Of a DNA stretch of 64,000 bases, positions 9,707 through 19,212 are shown in pieces. Positions within the stretch are counted from its first letter, which is position 1. Every line of letters starts with the position of its first letter. The stretch spans positions 124,001 through 188,000 of the forward strand of contig NZ_JOIY01000004.1 in the NCBI RefSeq assembly GCF_000720185.1, read 5' to 3'. The notes below the pieces were generated by a model. The model saw nothing but the letters and a program-made list of their open reading frames with translations. It was not told the DNA's origin and ran no database searches. Source of the DNA: Streptomyces sp. NRRL S-340. GTDB taxonomy: Bacteria; Actinomycetota; Actinomycetes; Streptomycetales; Streptomycetaceae. The translations under genes and the position numbers were made by a program.

Positions 9707-10729
9707 TCAGCGATCACGGGCGAAGGAAAATTCCGGGCCTGGCCGGCGGGGGGCGCGCACCGGGGCGCGGGGGCGCAGCAGCGGCCGGCAGGCGATGCCG
9801 GCGGCGAGGGCGATGAGGTGGCCGCTGTCGGTCATCGGATCCGTGAACGCCACCAGGTTCACCACCAGCATCCCGCCGAACGCGACCAGGACGGGGCCGC
9901 CCAGCCAGGGGCGCAGCAGCCCGCACAGCGCGCCGACGCACGCGGCGACCCCGAAGCTGATCCCGTAGTCCAGGCGGTGCAGCGCGGCGCCGGGCAGCCG
10001 GCCGGCCAGGACCGCGACCCCGACGGGGATCTCGGTGGCCAGGGTGGCGAACACGTGCCCGAGCAGGAAGACGCCTGCCGCGCGCACCGACCCGACCCGC
10101 CGTTCGAGCGCCGTGAGCACCAGCAGGAAGCAGAGCGAGTACGCCGTCACCACCCCGCCCGCGACCCACAGCGCACTGGCCGCCAGCACCCCGACCGGCT
10201 CCCGCACCAGGTGGGCGACGTCCGTGCTGGAGCCGCGGTAGAGGGCGTCCAGCACGGCGGGATCGGTGTACCGCGCGACGAGCGAGGTGACGACGAGCAC
10301 GATCGCGTACCAGAAGGTGAACGGCGTCCCGCCCGGACCGGGCAGCAGCCGCCGCACCCGCGCGCCGCCGAACCGGCTGCCCGACGCCCTGCCGGGCCGG
10401 CCGCCGCACGCGGCGGCGGGCGAGGACGCCGGGCGGGTCCGGGCGCACGCGGGCGCCGCCGGTGCCCCGAGCGCCGGGACCGCCGGGAGCGCGCCGTGCC
10501 CACGGGACTCCGGCCGCCCGGAAAGCTCCCCGGGCACGCCCTCACCCCGGCCGGCCTCCCGCGGCGCGGCGCCGGCGGGCGGGGCCGTCCGGGGCCGTTG
10601 CCGGGGCATGCCGTCCACCAGGGGCGGGGCCGCGGCGTCGGTGTCCGCAGTCCGTTCCACGGCAGGGCTCCTTGACGTCGGGCCCCCACCCTTGGCGTCC
10701 GGCGGGCCGCTGTCTATGACCGGCGCCAC
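9707..10729 (-). CDS. Rhomboid-like integral membrane protein
   Basis: Up to 340 aa if the GTG at 10729 is used. The first 125 or so residues are Pro/Ala/Gly/Arg-rich and probably disordered. Five or six membrane helices follow (for example FTFWYAIVLVVTSLVA, VLAASALWVAGGVVTAYSLCFLLVL, VLVAFGGMLVVNLVAF). A candidate rhomboid Ser-His pair is present: Ser in DYGISFGV and His in DSGHLIALAAG; GLLGH-like His is also in LLGHVFATLATE. These fit an actinobacterial rhomboid-like family, but the canonical GxSG reads GISFG, so protease activity is uncertain. The start is unclear; the ATG at 10609 would remove 40 low-complexity residues. Confidence 0.7.
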   Translation of the reverse strand: MAPVIDSGPPDAKGGGPTSRSPAVERTADTDAAAPPLVDGMPRQRPRTAPPAGAAPREAGRGEGVPGELSGRPESRGHGALPAVPALGAPAAPACARTRPASSPAAACGGRPGRASGSRFGGARVRRLLPGPGGTPFTFWYAIVLVVTSLVARYTDPAVLDALYRGSSTDVAHLVREPVGVLAASALWVAGGVVTAYSLCFLLVLTALERRVGSVRAAGVFLLGHVFATLATEIPVGVAVLAGRLPGAALHRLDYGISFGVAACVGALCGLLRPWLGGPVLVAFGGMLVVNLVAFTDPMTDSGHLIALAAGIACRPLLRPRAPVRAPRRPGPEFSFARDR

Positions 10730-10890
10730 CCGGCGGCCGATTCACAGCAACCTATTAACTTCCCCCAGCCGCCGGGGCCGCCCGGCCCGTCGCCGCCCGC
10801 GCGGGCGAACGCGCCGTCCCCGCGCGGGGCTCCGCCCGCGTCACCCCTCAACCATGGGGTGGCGGGACCCCGTTCGGGCAGGATGACCGC

Positions 10891-11568
10891 ATGAACGCCT
10901 CGTACGAGACACCCGTGGTCCTGGACCGCAGCGAGGGCCCGCACGGAGAGGTCGTGCTGCGCCGGCACGGGGAACTGCTGCAGATCATCGCCAACGGCTG
11001 CTTCCTGATGGACACCTCCGACGGACGGTCGGAACGGCTGCTCGTGGACGCCGCGCTCGCCGCGCTGGACGGCCGCCGCGCACCGCACGTGCTGATCGGC
11101 GGCCTCGGCGTCGGCTTCTCACTCGCGCACGCCGCGGCCCAGGACCGCTGGGGCCGGATCACGGTCGTCGAGCGCGAGCCGGCGATCGTCGGCTGGCACC
11201 GCGACGGACCGCTGGCCGCACTGACCGCGACGGCACTGGCGGACCCGCGCACCGACATCGTCGAGGCCGACCTGATCGCCTACGTCAATGAGACGTCCGC
11301 CACGTTCGACGCGCTGTGCCTGGACATCGACAACGGCCCCGGATGGACCGTCACGGAGGGCAACGGAGAGCTGTACACACCCCCCGGACTGGCAAGCTGC
11401 GCAAGGGTGTTGAGACCCGGTGGCGTGCTCGCGGTGTGGTCGGCGAAACCCTCTCCGGAATTTGAAGGAACCTTGCGGAATGTCGGGTTCAAGCAGGTGC
11501 GCACCGAAGAGATCCCGGTTGCCCGGGGCGTTCCGGACGTCGTGCACCTCGCCGTCAGGGCTGGATAG
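10891..11568 (+). CDS. Spermidine synthase-like methyltransferase-fold protein
   Basis: 225 aa with a Rossmann SAM-binding fold: VLIGGLGVGFSL (glycine loop), TVVEREPAIV (acidic end of strand 2), FDALCLDIDNGPGWT (strand 4 region) and VLRPGGVLAVWSA. This is the pattern of spermidine-synthase-like proteins without the aminopropyltransferase gatekeeper region, so the substrate is not known. No clear Shine-Dalgarno; CAGGAT lies six nt before the ATG, compatible with leaderless translation. Followed by about 120 bp before the two-component genes. Confidence 0.8.
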   Translation: MNASYETPVVLDRSEGPHGEVVLRRHGELLQIIANGCFLMDTSDGRSERLLVDAALAALDGRRAPHVLIGGLGVGFSLAHAAAQDRWGRITVVEREPAIVGWHRDGPLAALTATALADPRTDIVEADLIAYVNETSATFDALCLDIDNGPGWTVTEGNGELYTPPGLASCARVLRPGGVLAVWSAKPSPEFEGTLRNVGFKQVRTEEIPVARGVPDVVHLAVRAG

Positions 11569-11690
11569 CAAAGGCACCGTGACTCCCCGTACGCTGCATC
11601 CCTGACGCCGATCATTCAAGCGTCAATCGCAACTACGCGCAGTCAAGGAATCACCCCACTGGTTCCGGAAAGCACACTCAGGGGCGGGCG

Positions 11691-12428
11691 ATGGAGCAGA
11701 CACACACCGCGCACAACGGCACGACGGCCGGACCGGGCGCGCAGCGCCGGGTCCTGGTGGTCGAGGACGACCAGACCATCATGGATGCCATCGCCACCCG
11801 CCTGCGCGCCGAGGGCTTCCTGGTGCAGACCGCGGGCGACGGGCCGAGCGCGGTCGACACCGCGGAGGCCTGGCAGCCCGATCTGCTGATCCTCGACATC
11901 ATGCTGCCCGGCTTCGACGGCCTGGAGGTCTGCCGCCGGGTCCAGGCCCAGCGGCCGGTGCCGGTGCTGATGCTCACCGCGCGCGACGACGAGACGGACA
12001 TGCTGGTCGGCCTCGGGGTCGGCGCCGACGACTACATGACCAAGCCGTTCTCCATGCGGGAGCTGGCGGCGCGCGTGCACGTGCTGCTGCGCCGCGTGGA
12101 GCGGGCGGCGCTGGCCGCGGCGACCCCGCGCAGCGGGATCCTGCGCCTGGGCGAGCTGGAGATCGACCACGCGCAGCGCAGGGTGCGGGTGCGCGGCGAG
12201 GACGTCCACCTGACGCCGACCGAGTTCGACCTGCTGGTGTGCCTGGCGAACACCCCGCGCGCGGTGCTCTCGCGCGAGCAGCTCCTGGCGGAGGTGTGGG
12301 ACTGGGCGGACGCCTCCGGCACCCGTACCGTCGACAGCCACATCAAGGCGCTGCGCCGGAAGATCGGCGCCGAGCGGATCCGCACGGTGCACGGCGTGGG
12401 CTACGCCCTGGAGACGCCGACCCCATGA
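11691..12428 (+). CDS. OmpR/PhoB-family response regulator
   Basis: 245 aa. N-terminal receiver with VLVVEDDQTIMDA (acidic pocket), phospho-acceptor Asp in LLILDIMLPG, Thr in MLTAR and Lys in MTKPF; then a winged-helix DNA-binding domain (LTPTEFDLLVCLAN, RTVDSHIKALRRKI, RTVHGVGYALE). A conserved regulator activated by the histidine kinase whose ATG overlaps its stop codon (ATGA). The signal and regulon cannot be read from the sequence. Confidence 0.95.
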   Translation: MEQTHTAHNGTTAGPGAQRRVLVVEDDQTIMDAIATRLRAEGFLVQTAGDGPSAVDTAEAWQPDLLILDIMLPGFDGLEVCRRVQAQRPVPVLMLTARDDETDMLVGLGVGADDYMTKPFSMRELAARVHVLLRRVERAALAAATPRSGILRLGELEIDHAQRRVRVRGEDVHLTPTEFDLLVCLANTPRAVLSREQLLAEVWDWADASGTRTVDSHIKALRRKIGAERIRTVHGVGYALETPTP

Positions 12429-13531
12429 GCGGGGGGCCGGCCGCGCGCGGGGACCGGGGGGAGCCCTGGGGCGGGGTACGCCCGTTCTCGGTCAAGACGA
12501 AACTGGGCGCGCTGGTCGTCATCGCGGTGCTGATCACCACCGGACTGTCGATGATCGCGGTGCACACCAAGACCGAGCTGCGCTTCATCATGGTCTTCTC
12601 CATGATCGCCACGCTCCTGATCACCCAGTTCGTGGCGCACTCGCTGACCGCCCCGCTGGACGAGATGAACGCGGTGGCCCGCTCCATCTCGCACGGCGAC
12701 TACACCCGCCGGGTGCGCGAGAACCGCCGGGACGAGCTGGGCGACCTCGCCCAGACGATCAACCGCATGGCGGACGAGCTGGCCGCCCAGGACCGCCAGC
12801 GCAAGGAGCTGGTGGCGAACGTCTCGCACGAGCTGCGCACGCCGATCGCGGGCCTGCGCGCGGTCCTGGAGAACATCGTCGACGGGGTCACCGAGGCCGA
12901 CGCGGAGACCATGCGCACGGCCCTGAAGCAGACCGAGCGGCTGGGCCGCCTGGTGGAGACCCTGCTGGACCTGTCCCGCCTGGACAACGGCGTGGTGCCG
13001 CTCAGGGCGCGGCGCTTCGAGGTGTGGCCGTACCTGTCAGGTGTGCTGAAGGAGGCCAACATGGTGGCCTCCGCGCGCGCGGGCATGGCCTCCGGTTCCG
13101 GCAGTCACACCCGTACGGACGTCCACCTGCGGCTCGACGTCGAACCGCTGAGCCTGACCGCGCACGCCGATCCCGAGCGGATCCACCAGGTGGTCGCCAA
13201 TCTCATCGACAACGCCGTCAAGCACAGCCCGCCGCACGGCCGGGTGACGGTGCGGGCGCGGCGCGGGCCGCAGCCGGAGTCGCTGGAGCTGGAGGTCATC
13301 GACGAGGGGCCGGGCATCCCGCGCTCCGAGTGGCACCGCGTCTTCGAGCGCTTCAACCGGGGCGCCGTGAGCCGGCCGCACGGACCCGGCAGCGACGGCG
13401 GTACGGGCCTGGGGCTGGCGATCGCCCGCTGGGCGGTGGATCTGCACGGCGGCCGGATCGGTGTGGCCGAATCCGATCGAGGCTGCCGGATCCTCATCAC
13501 CCTTCCCGGGCTTCCCTCTGTACCAAGTTGA
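12425..13531 (+). CDS. Sensor histidine kinase, partner of the upstream regulator
   Basis: 368 aa from an ATG overlapping the regulator's TGA. Two membrane helices lie close together near residues 25-45 and 50-75 with hardly any extracytoplasmic loop (only about 10 residues), then HAMP ([24 protein letters not shown]), HisKA (H box VSHELRTP), and HATPase_c (N box [11 protein letters not shown]1 DEGPGIP, G2 GTGLGLAI). The tiny loop suggests that it senses the membrane itself or a membrane partner rather than a soluble ligand. Confidence 0.95.
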   Translation: MSGGPAARGDRGEPWGGVRPFSVKTKLGALVVIAVLITTGLSMIAVHTKTELRFIMVFSMIATLLITQFVAHSLTAPLDEMNAVARSISHGDYTRRVRENRRDELGDLAQTINRMADELAAQDRQRKELVANVSHELRTPIAGLRAVLENIVDGVTEADAETMRTALKQTERLGRLVETLLDLSRLDNGVVPLRARRFEVWPYLSGVLKEANMVASARAGMASGSGSHTRTDVHLRLDVEPLSLTAHADPERIHQVVANLIDNAVKHSPPHGRVTVRARRGPQPESLELEVIDEGPGIPRSEWHRVFERFNRGAVSRPHGPGSDGGTGLGLAIARWAVDLHGGRIGVAESDRGCRILITLPGLPSVPS

Positions 13532-13892
13532 CGTAAAGTTCGATCCGGAACCTCAAGATCCACGAGCGGTCCACGAGCGGTCCACGAGCGTGGCGCCGCC
13601 CGGCCGGCAGCCCGGCGGCGCTCCTGCCGGTACGTCTGCGGCCGGCTCCCGCCGCAGGCGGACACGTGTGACCGGGCCGGGGCCTGCACCCTCCTGGGGC
13701 CAGGCCCGGATGGCCCCTTCCCTCTCACAGGCGAACCACGCTTGTTTCCCGCCATTTCAAGCCCCGAAACACAGCTTTCGATGTGACTTACGCGACGATG
13801 AACGGGCTCGACCTGACCTTCGCGCTCTTGGAGGCGTAGCCTTTATTCCCGCTGTCCATCACCTTGTGAAGCGGAAGAGGGCGGTTGCCGCC
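13532..13892 (+). other. Intergenic region upstream of the 2-oxoglutarate dehydrogenase gene
   Basis: About 360 bases. It opens with a direct repeat GATCCACGAGCGGTCCACGAGCGGTCC-like (unit GTCCACGAGC, three copies around 13560-13590). The remainder has no supported gene and should contain the promoter of the dehydrogenase gene. Confidence 0.5.
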
Positions 13893-16800
13893 GTGTCGCC
13901 ACAGTCCCCCAGTAACTCGAGCATCTCGACCGAGACCGACCAAGCCGGGAAGAACCCCGCAGCCGCGTTCGGTGCCAACGAGTGGCTCGTCGACGAGATC
14001 TATCAGCAGTACCTCCAGGACCCGAACTCCGTAGACCGTGCCTGGTGGGACTTCTTCGCCGACTACAAGCCGGGGGCCGCCGCCGCTGCCCCGACGGCTC
14101 CGGCGGGTACTGCGGCCACGGGGGCCGCAGGCACCACCCCCACGGCTCCCCAGGCGCCCGCCGCCCCGGCGGCCCCGGCCCGGCCCGCGCAGGCCCCGGC
14201 CGCGCCGCCCGCCGCCGCTCCGGCACCGGCCGCCCCGGCCCCCGCCGCCGCGGCCCCGGCGCCCGCTCCGGCGAAGCCCGCCGCGCAGGCCCCGGCCCCG
14301 GCGAAGCCGGCCGCCGCCAAGCCCGCGCCCGCCGCCAAGAAGGCCGAGCCCGCCACCGAGGCCCCCGCCGGCCCCGAGTACGTGACGCTGCGCGGCCCGT
14401 CCGCCGCGGTCGCCAAGAACATGAACGCCTCCCTGGAGCTGCCCACGGCCACGTCCGTGCGCGCCGTCCCGGTGAAGCTGCTGTTCGACAACCGCATCGT
14501 CATCAACAACCACCTCAAGCGGGCCCGGGGCGGGAAGATCTCCTTCACGCACCTCATCGGCTACGCGATGGTGCAGGCCATCAAGGCCATGCCGTCGATG
14601 AACTGGTCGTTCGGCGAGAAGGACGGCAAGCCGACCCTCGTCAAGCCGGCCCACGTCAACCTCGGTCTCGCCATCGACCTGGTCAAGCCCAACGGCGACC
14701 GCCAGCTCGTCGTCGCGGCGATCAAGAAGGCCGAGACGCTGAACTTCTTCGAGTTCTGGCAGGCCTACGAGGACATCGTCCGCCGCGCCCGCGACGGCAA
14801 GCTGACGATGGACGACTTCACCGGCGTCACCGTCTCCCTCACCAACCCCGGCGGCCTCGGCACGGTCCACTCCGTGCCGCGTCTGATGCCCGGCCAGTCG
14901 GTGATCATGGGCGTCGGCTCCATGGACTACCCGGCGGAGTTCCAGGGCACCAGCCAGGACACCCTGAACAAGCTCGGCATCTCCAAGGTCATGACGCTCA
15001 CGTCGACCTACGACCACCGGGTGATCCAGGGCGCCGCCTCCGGCGAGTTCCTGCGCCAGGTCGCCAACCTGCTGCTCGGCGAGAACGGCTTCTACGACGA
15101 GATCTTCGAGGCGCTGCGCATCCCCTACGAGCCGGTCCGCTGGCTCAAGGACATCGACGCCAGCCACGACGACGACGTCACCAAGGCCGCCCGCGTCTTC
15201 GAGCTGATCCACTCCTACCGGGTCCGCGGCCACGTCATGGCCGACACCGACCCGCTGGAGTACCAGCAGCGCAAGCACCCCGACCTGGACATCACCGAGC
15301 ACGGGCTCACCCTGTGGGACCTGGAGCGCGAGTTCGCCGTCGGCGGCTTCGCCGGCAAGTCGATGATGAAGCTGCGCGACATCCTCGGCGTGCTGCGCGA
15401 CTCGTACTGCCGCACCGTCGGCATCGAGTTCATGCACATCCAGGACCCCAAGCAGCGCAAGTGGATCCAGGACCGCGTGGAGCGCCCGCACTCCAAGCCG
15501 GAGCGCGAGGAGCAGCTGCGCATCCTGCGCCGGCTGAACGCGGCGGAGGCCTTCGAGACCTTCCTGCAGACGAAGTACGTCGGCCAGAAGCGCTTCTCCC
15601 TGGAGGGCGGCGAGTCCGTCATCCCGCTGCTCGACGCGGTCCTCGACTCGGCCGCCGAGTCGCGCCTGGACGAGGTCGTCATCGGCATGGCCCACCGCGG
15701 CCGCCTCAACGTGCTCGCCAACATCGTCGGCAAGTCCTACGCGCAGATCTTCCGCGAGTTCGAGGGCAACCTCGACCCGAAGTCGATGCACGGCTCCGGC
15801 GACGTGAAGTACCACCTGGGCGCCGAGGGCACCTTCACCGGCCTGGACGGCGAGCAGATCAAGGTCTCGCTGGCCGCGAACCCGTCCCACCTGGAGACGG
15901 TCGACCCGGTCATCGAGGGCATCTCCCGCGCCAAGCAGGACATCATCAACAAGGGCGGCACGGACTTCACCGTCCTGCCGGTGGCGATCCACGGCGACGC
16001 GGCCTTCGCGGGCCAGGGCGTGGTGGCCGAGACCCTGAACATGTCGCAGCTGCGCGGCTACCGCACCGGCGGCACGGTCCACATCGTCATCAACAACCAG
16101 GTCGGCTTCACCGCCGCCCCGGAGTCCTCGCGCTCCTCGATGTACGCCACCGACGTGGCCCGCATGATCGAGGCCCCGATCTTCCACGTCAACGGCGACG
16201 ACCCCGAGGCCGTCGTGCGCGTGGCGCGGCTCGCCTTCGAGTTCCGCCAGGCGTTCAACAAGGACGTGGTGATCGACCTCATCTGCTACCGCCGCCGCGG
16301 TCACAACGAGTCGGACAACCCGGCCTTCACCCAGCCGCTGATGTACGACCTGATCGACAAGAAGCGCTCGGTGCGCAAGCTCTACACCGAGTCCCTGATC
16401 GGTCGCGGCGACATCACCCTGGAAGAGGCCGAGCAGGCGCTGCAGGACTACCAGGGCCAGCTGGAGAAGGTCTTCACCGAGGTCCGCGAGGCCACCTCGC
16501 AGCCGTCCGCCCCGCAGTCCCCGGACCCGCAGGCGGGCTTCCCGGTCGAGGTCAGCACCGCGATCTCCGCCGAGGTCGTCAAGCGCATCGCCGAGTCCCA
16601 GGTCAACATCCCCGACCACTTCACCGTCCACCCGCGTCTGCTGCCGCAGCTGCAGCGCCGGGCGGCCATGGTCGAGGACGGCACCATCGACTGGGGCATG
16701 GGCGAGACCCTCGCCATCGGCTCGCTGCTCCTGGAGGGCGTCCCGGTCCGGCTCTCCGGCCAGGACTCCCGCCGCGGCACCTTCGGCCAGCGCCACGCGG

Positions 16801-17735
16801 TGCTGATCGACCGCGAGACCGGCGAGGACTACACGCCGCTGCTGTACCTGTCCGACGACCAGGCCCGCTACAACGTCTACGACTCGCTGCTCTCCGAGTA
16901 CGCGGTCATGGGCTTCGAGTACGGCTACTCGCTGACCCGCCCGGACGCGCTGGTGATGTGGGAGGCCCAGTTCGGCGACTTCGCCAACGGCGCCCAGTCG
17001 GTCATCGACGAGTACATCTCGGCCGCCGAGCAGAAGTGGGGCCAGACCTCCGGCGTCACGCTGCTGCTGCCGCACGGCTACGAGGGCCAGGGCCCGGACC
17101 ACTCCTCGGCCCGCATCGAGCGCTACCTCCAGCTGTGCGCGCAGAACAACATGACGGTCGCGATGCCGACCCTGCCGTCGAACTACTTCCACCTCCTGCG
17201 GTGGCAGGTGCACAACCCGCACCACAAGCCGCTGGTGGTCTTCACCCCGAAGTCGATGCTGCGCCTGAAGGCCGCCGCCTCGAAGACGGAGGAGTTCACG
17301 ACGGGCCAGTTCCGCCCGGTCATCGGCGACGACTCGGTCGAGCCGAACGCCGTGAAGAAGGTCGTCTTCTGCGCCGGCAAGGTCTACTACGACCTCGACG
17401 CCGAGCGGAAGAAGCGCGGCGTGACGGACACCGCGATCATCCGCATCGAGCGCCTGTACCCGCTGCCGGGTGCGGAGCTGCAGGCGGAGATCAAGAAGTA
17501 CCCGAACGCCGAGAAGTACCTGTGGACGCAGGAGGAGCCGGCGAACCAGGGTGCCTGGCCGTTCATCGCGCTCAACCTGATCGACCACCTGGACCTGGCG
17601 GTCGGCGCGGACGTGCCGCACAGCGAGCGGCTGCGCCGCATCTCGCGTCCGCACTCCTCCTCCCCGGCCGTGGGTTCCGCCAAGCGGCACCAGGCCGAGC
17701 AGGAGCAGCTGGTGCGCGAGGTGTTCGAGGCGTAA
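13893..17735 (+). CDS. kgd: Multifunctional 2-oxoglutarate dehydrogenase E1/E2-type protein
   Basis: 1280 aa from the GTG at 13893. Layout: about 57 residues of the E1 N-terminal segment ([21 protein letters not shown]); an Ala/Pro linker to about 157; an E2-like acyltransferase domain (about 160-395) with the YDHRVIQG catalytic His motif; then the thiamine-diphosphate E1 part, with [11 protein letters not shown], the ThDP motif GDAAFAGQG...NNQVGFT around residue 700, and the C-terminal transketolase-like half. There is no lipoyl domain. The actinobacterial KGD/OdhA fusion works in the TCA cycle with separate E2/E3 subunits and is regulated by GarA/OdhI in relatives. A GTG at 13866 is an alternative start. 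Confidence 0.95.
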   Translation: MSPQSPSNSSISTETDQAGKNPAAAFGANEWLVDEIYQQYLQDPNSVDRAWWDFFADYKPGAAAAAPTAPAGTAATGAAGTTPTAPQAPAAPAAPARPAQAPAAPPAAAPAPAAPAPAAAAPAPAPAKPAAQAPAPAKPAAAKPAPAAKKAEPATEAPAGPEYVTLRGPSAAVAKNMNASLELPTATSVRAVPVKLLFDNRIVINNHLKRARGGKISFTHLIGYAMVQAIKAMPSMNWSFGEKDGKPTLVKPAHVNLGLAIDLVKPNGDRQLVVAAIKKAETLNFFEFWQAYEDIVRRARDGKLTMDDFTGVTVSLTNPGGLGTVHSVPRLMPGQSVIMGVGSMDYPAEFQGTSQDTLNKLGISKVMTLTSTYDHRVIQGAASGEFLRQVANLLLGENGFYDEIFEALRIPYEPVRWLKDIDASHDDDVTKAARVFELIHSYRVRGHVMADTDPLEYQQRKHPDLDITEHGLTLWDLEREFAVGGFAGKSMMKLRDILGVLRDSYCRTVGIEFMHIQDPKQRKWIQDRVERPHSKPEREEQLRILRRLNAAEAFETFLQTKYVGQKRFSLEGGESVIPLLDAVLDSAAESRLDEVVIGMAHRGRLNVLANIVGKSYAQIFREFEGNLDPKSMHGSGDVKYHLGAEGTFTGLDGEQIKVSLAANPSHLETVDPVIEGISRAKQDIINKGGTDFTVLPVAIHGDAAFAGQGVVAETLNMSQLRGYRTGGTVHIVINNQVGFTAAPESSRSSMYATDVARMIEAPIFHVNGDDPEAVVRVARLAFEFRQAFNKDVVIDLICYRRRGHNESDNPAFTQPLMYDLIDKKRSVRKLYTESLIGRGDITLEEAEQALQDYQGQLEKVFTEVREATSQPSAPQSPDPQAGFPVEVSTAISAEVVKRIAESQVNIPDHFTVHPRLLPQLQRRAAMVEDGTIDWGMGETLAIGSLLLEGVPVRLSGQDSRRGTFGQRHAVLIDRETGEDYTPLLYLSDDQARYNVYDSLLSEYAVMGFEYGYSLTRPDALVMWEAQFGDFANGAQSVIDEYISAAEQKWGQTSGVTLLLPHGYEGQGPDHSSARIERYLQLCAQNNMTVAMPTLPSNYFHLLRWQVHNPHHKPLVVFTPKSMLRLKAAASKTEEFTTGQFRPVIGDDSVEPNAVKKVVFCAGKVYYDLDAERKKRGVTDTAIIRIERLYPLPGAELQAEIKKYPNAEKYLWTQEEPANQGAWPFIALNLIDHLDLAVGADVPHSERLRRISRPHSSSPAVGSAKRHQAEQEQLVREVFEA

Positions 17736-17774
17736 CCGCTGCCGCGGGGCGCCGTCGCCGCGCGGACCGCGACC

Positions 17775-17813
17775 GGCCGGGCCGCACCCCCTCACCGGGG
17801 GTGCGGCCCGGCC
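17775..17813 (+). terminator. Terminator of the 2-oxoglutarate dehydrogenase gene
   Basis: Perfect 17-bp hairpin (arm GGCCGGGCCGCACCCCC, loop TCACC) followed by GTTT, 40 nt after the stop codon. Confidence 0.9.
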
Positions 17814-17850
17814 GTTTCCGCGATGCTGCGGCGCCTCTATCCTTGACCTC

Positions 17851-18033
17851 ATGTACTTCACCGACCGTGGCATCGAAGAGCTGGAGAAGAGGCGGGGCGA
17901 GGAGGAGGTCACCTTCGAGTGGCTCGCCGAGCAGCTGCGGACCTTCGTCGACCTGAACCCGGACTTCGAGGTCCCGGTGGAGCGGCTGGCCACCTGGCTG
18001 GCGCGGCTGGACGACGAGGACGACGAGGAGTAA
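17851..18033 (+). CDS. Small acidic conserved protein (DUF6104-like)
   Basis: 60 aa, strongly acidic (ends DDEDDEE) with a helical middle (IEELEKRRGEEEVTFEWLAEQLRTFVDLNP). I recall small Streptomyces proteins of this kind being annotated as DUF6104; function is unknown. The start is convincing: TATCCT at 17838-17843 lies seven nt before the ATG, so the mRNA is probably leaderless. A TTCG-loop terminator follows directly. It stands alone between the dehydrogenase gene and the DUF4097 operon. Confidence 0.8.
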   Translation: MYFTDRGIEELEKRRGEEEVTFEWLAEQLRTFVDLNPDFEVPVERLATWLARLDDEDDEE

Positions 18034-18056
18034 GGACCGGCGGACGGCCGGGACGG

Positions 18057-18079
18057 GGCGCCCCTTCGGGGGCGCCTTT
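18057..18079 (+). terminator. Terminator of the small acidic protein gene
   Basis: GGCGCCCC-TTCG-GGGGCGCC stem with a stable TTCG tetraloop, followed by TTT; begins 23 nt after the stop codon. Confidence 0.9.
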
Positions 18080-18134
18080 CGCGTTCCACCCCACCTTCGG
18101 ACCGTGCGCGACGCTCGCGTTCTCACGGTGTGTC

Positions 18135-18190
18135 TTGACTTTCCGTGTCCGCGATATATCGTGTCCTGTGGGGTCGCGATATGGCGTGTC
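18135..18190 (+). promoter_or_regulatory. Promoter with two GCGATAT...CGTGTC operator repeats (DUF4097-PadR operon)
   Basis: TTGACT (18135-18140), 16 nt, TATCGT (18157-18162) make a good housekeeping promoter. Overlapping the -10 is GCGATATATCGTGTC (18151-18165), repeated 25 bp later as GCGATATGGCGTGTC (18176-18190). The first copy contains the perfect palindrome CGATATATCG. PadR-family repressors typically bind AT-rich palindromes of this kind in their own promoter, and a padR gene is in the operon, so these are its likely operators. Confidence 0.72.
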
Positions 18191-18281
18191 GTCTCCGGTG
18201 TGCCGCTCGCCTCCCCGACCCGGTCCCGTCTTCCGGTCCTGCCGCCCCGCGGGGTCCGGTCCGTCCCAGGAGGTCTGCACC

Positions 18282-19211
18282 ATGTCCGAGTGGTCCGTGG
18301 GCGAGCCCGTCAAGCTCACCTTCGACGAGCCCCCGACGCAGCTGAACGTCCGCATCGTCCACGGAACGGTCAACGTCGTGGGCACGGACGACGGCTCCGC
18401 CCGTATGGAGGTCTCCCGTATCGAGGGACCGCCCCTGGTCGTCACCCAGCGCGGCTCCGTCCTGACCGTGGCCTACGACGACCTGCCCTGGAAGGGCCTC
18501 CTCAAGTGGCTCGACCGCAGGGGCTGGCAGCGCAGTGCCGTCATCTCCCTGGCCGTCCCCGCGAGCACGCACGTCGAGGTCGGGGTCGTCGGCGCCGCCG
18601 CCATGGTCTCGGGCATCGACGGGCGCACGGAGGTGAAGGGCGTCACCGGCGACACCACGCTGGTGGGCGTCACCGGCCCGGTCCGCGCGGACACCGTCTC
18701 GGGGAACGTGGAGGCGCAGGCCCTCTCGGGTGACCTCCGGTTCAAGTCGGTGTCCGGTGACCTGACCCTGGTCGAGGGTTCCGGCTCCTCGGTGCGGGCC
18801 GACTCCGTGAGCGGATCGATGATCGTCGACCTCGCCCGGGCGGCCTCCCCCACCGACATCAGCCTGACGAACGTCTCCGGCGAGATCGCCATCCGCCTGC
18901 CCCACCCGGCCGACGCCGAGGTGGAGGCCAACACGGCGAGCGGCTCGGTCTCCAACGCCTTCGAGGACCTCAGGGTGAGCGGGCAGTGGGGCGCCAAGCG
19001 GATCACGGGTCGGCTGGGCACCGGCCGGGGCAGGCTGAAGGCGACGACGGTCTCCGGTTCCATCGCCCTGCTGCGGCGCCCGCCCGCCGAGGAGGACGCC
19101 CCCTGGGGTTCCGGCCCCGCCGGTGGCGGCCCCGCCGACGCGCCGGCCGACACCGCCGACGGCACGCCCGACGGCCCGACCGCCGGACCGACCGACAAGA
19201 AGGTGCTCTGA
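18282..19211 (+). CDS. DUF4097 beta-solenoid-like protein
   Basis: 309 aa. The region from about residue 100 to 270 repeats a short 'SGxxxxxxVSGDLxF' type strand pattern (for example VSGNVEAQALSGDLRFKSVSG), the hallmark of DUF4097 (adhesin-like beta-strand stack). There is no signal peptide or membrane helix, so the protein seems cytoplasmic. The C-terminal 40 residues are Pro/Gly/Asp-rich and disordered. ATG follows AGGAGG at ideal distance. The padR gene begins two bases after its stop, and the promoter carries likely PadR operators, so the pair form one autoregulated envelope- or stress-related operon. Biochemical role unknown. Confidence 0.85.
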   Translation: MSEWSVGEPVKLTFDEPPTQLNVRIVHGTVNVVGTDDGSARMEVSRIEGPPLVVTQRGSVLTVAYDDLPWKGLLKWLDRRGWQRSAVISLAVPASTHVEVGVVGAAAMVSGIDGRTEVKGVTGDTTLVGVTGPVRADTVSGNVEAQALSGDLRFKSVSGDLTLVEGSGSSVRADSVSGSMIVDLARAASPTDISLTNVSGEIAIRLPHPADAEVEANTASGSVSNAFEDLRVSGQWGAKRITGRLGTGRGRLKATTVSGSIALLRRPPAEEDAPWGSGPAGGGPADAPADTADGTPDGPTAGPTDKKVL

Positions 19212-19212
19212 C

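Noticed and set aside
13788..18089. Minus-strand frame of 1433 codons opposite the 2-oxoglutarate dehydrogenase gene
   Set aside because: Composition is Val/Leu/Arg/Gly/Asp shadow of the real gene; no motifs.
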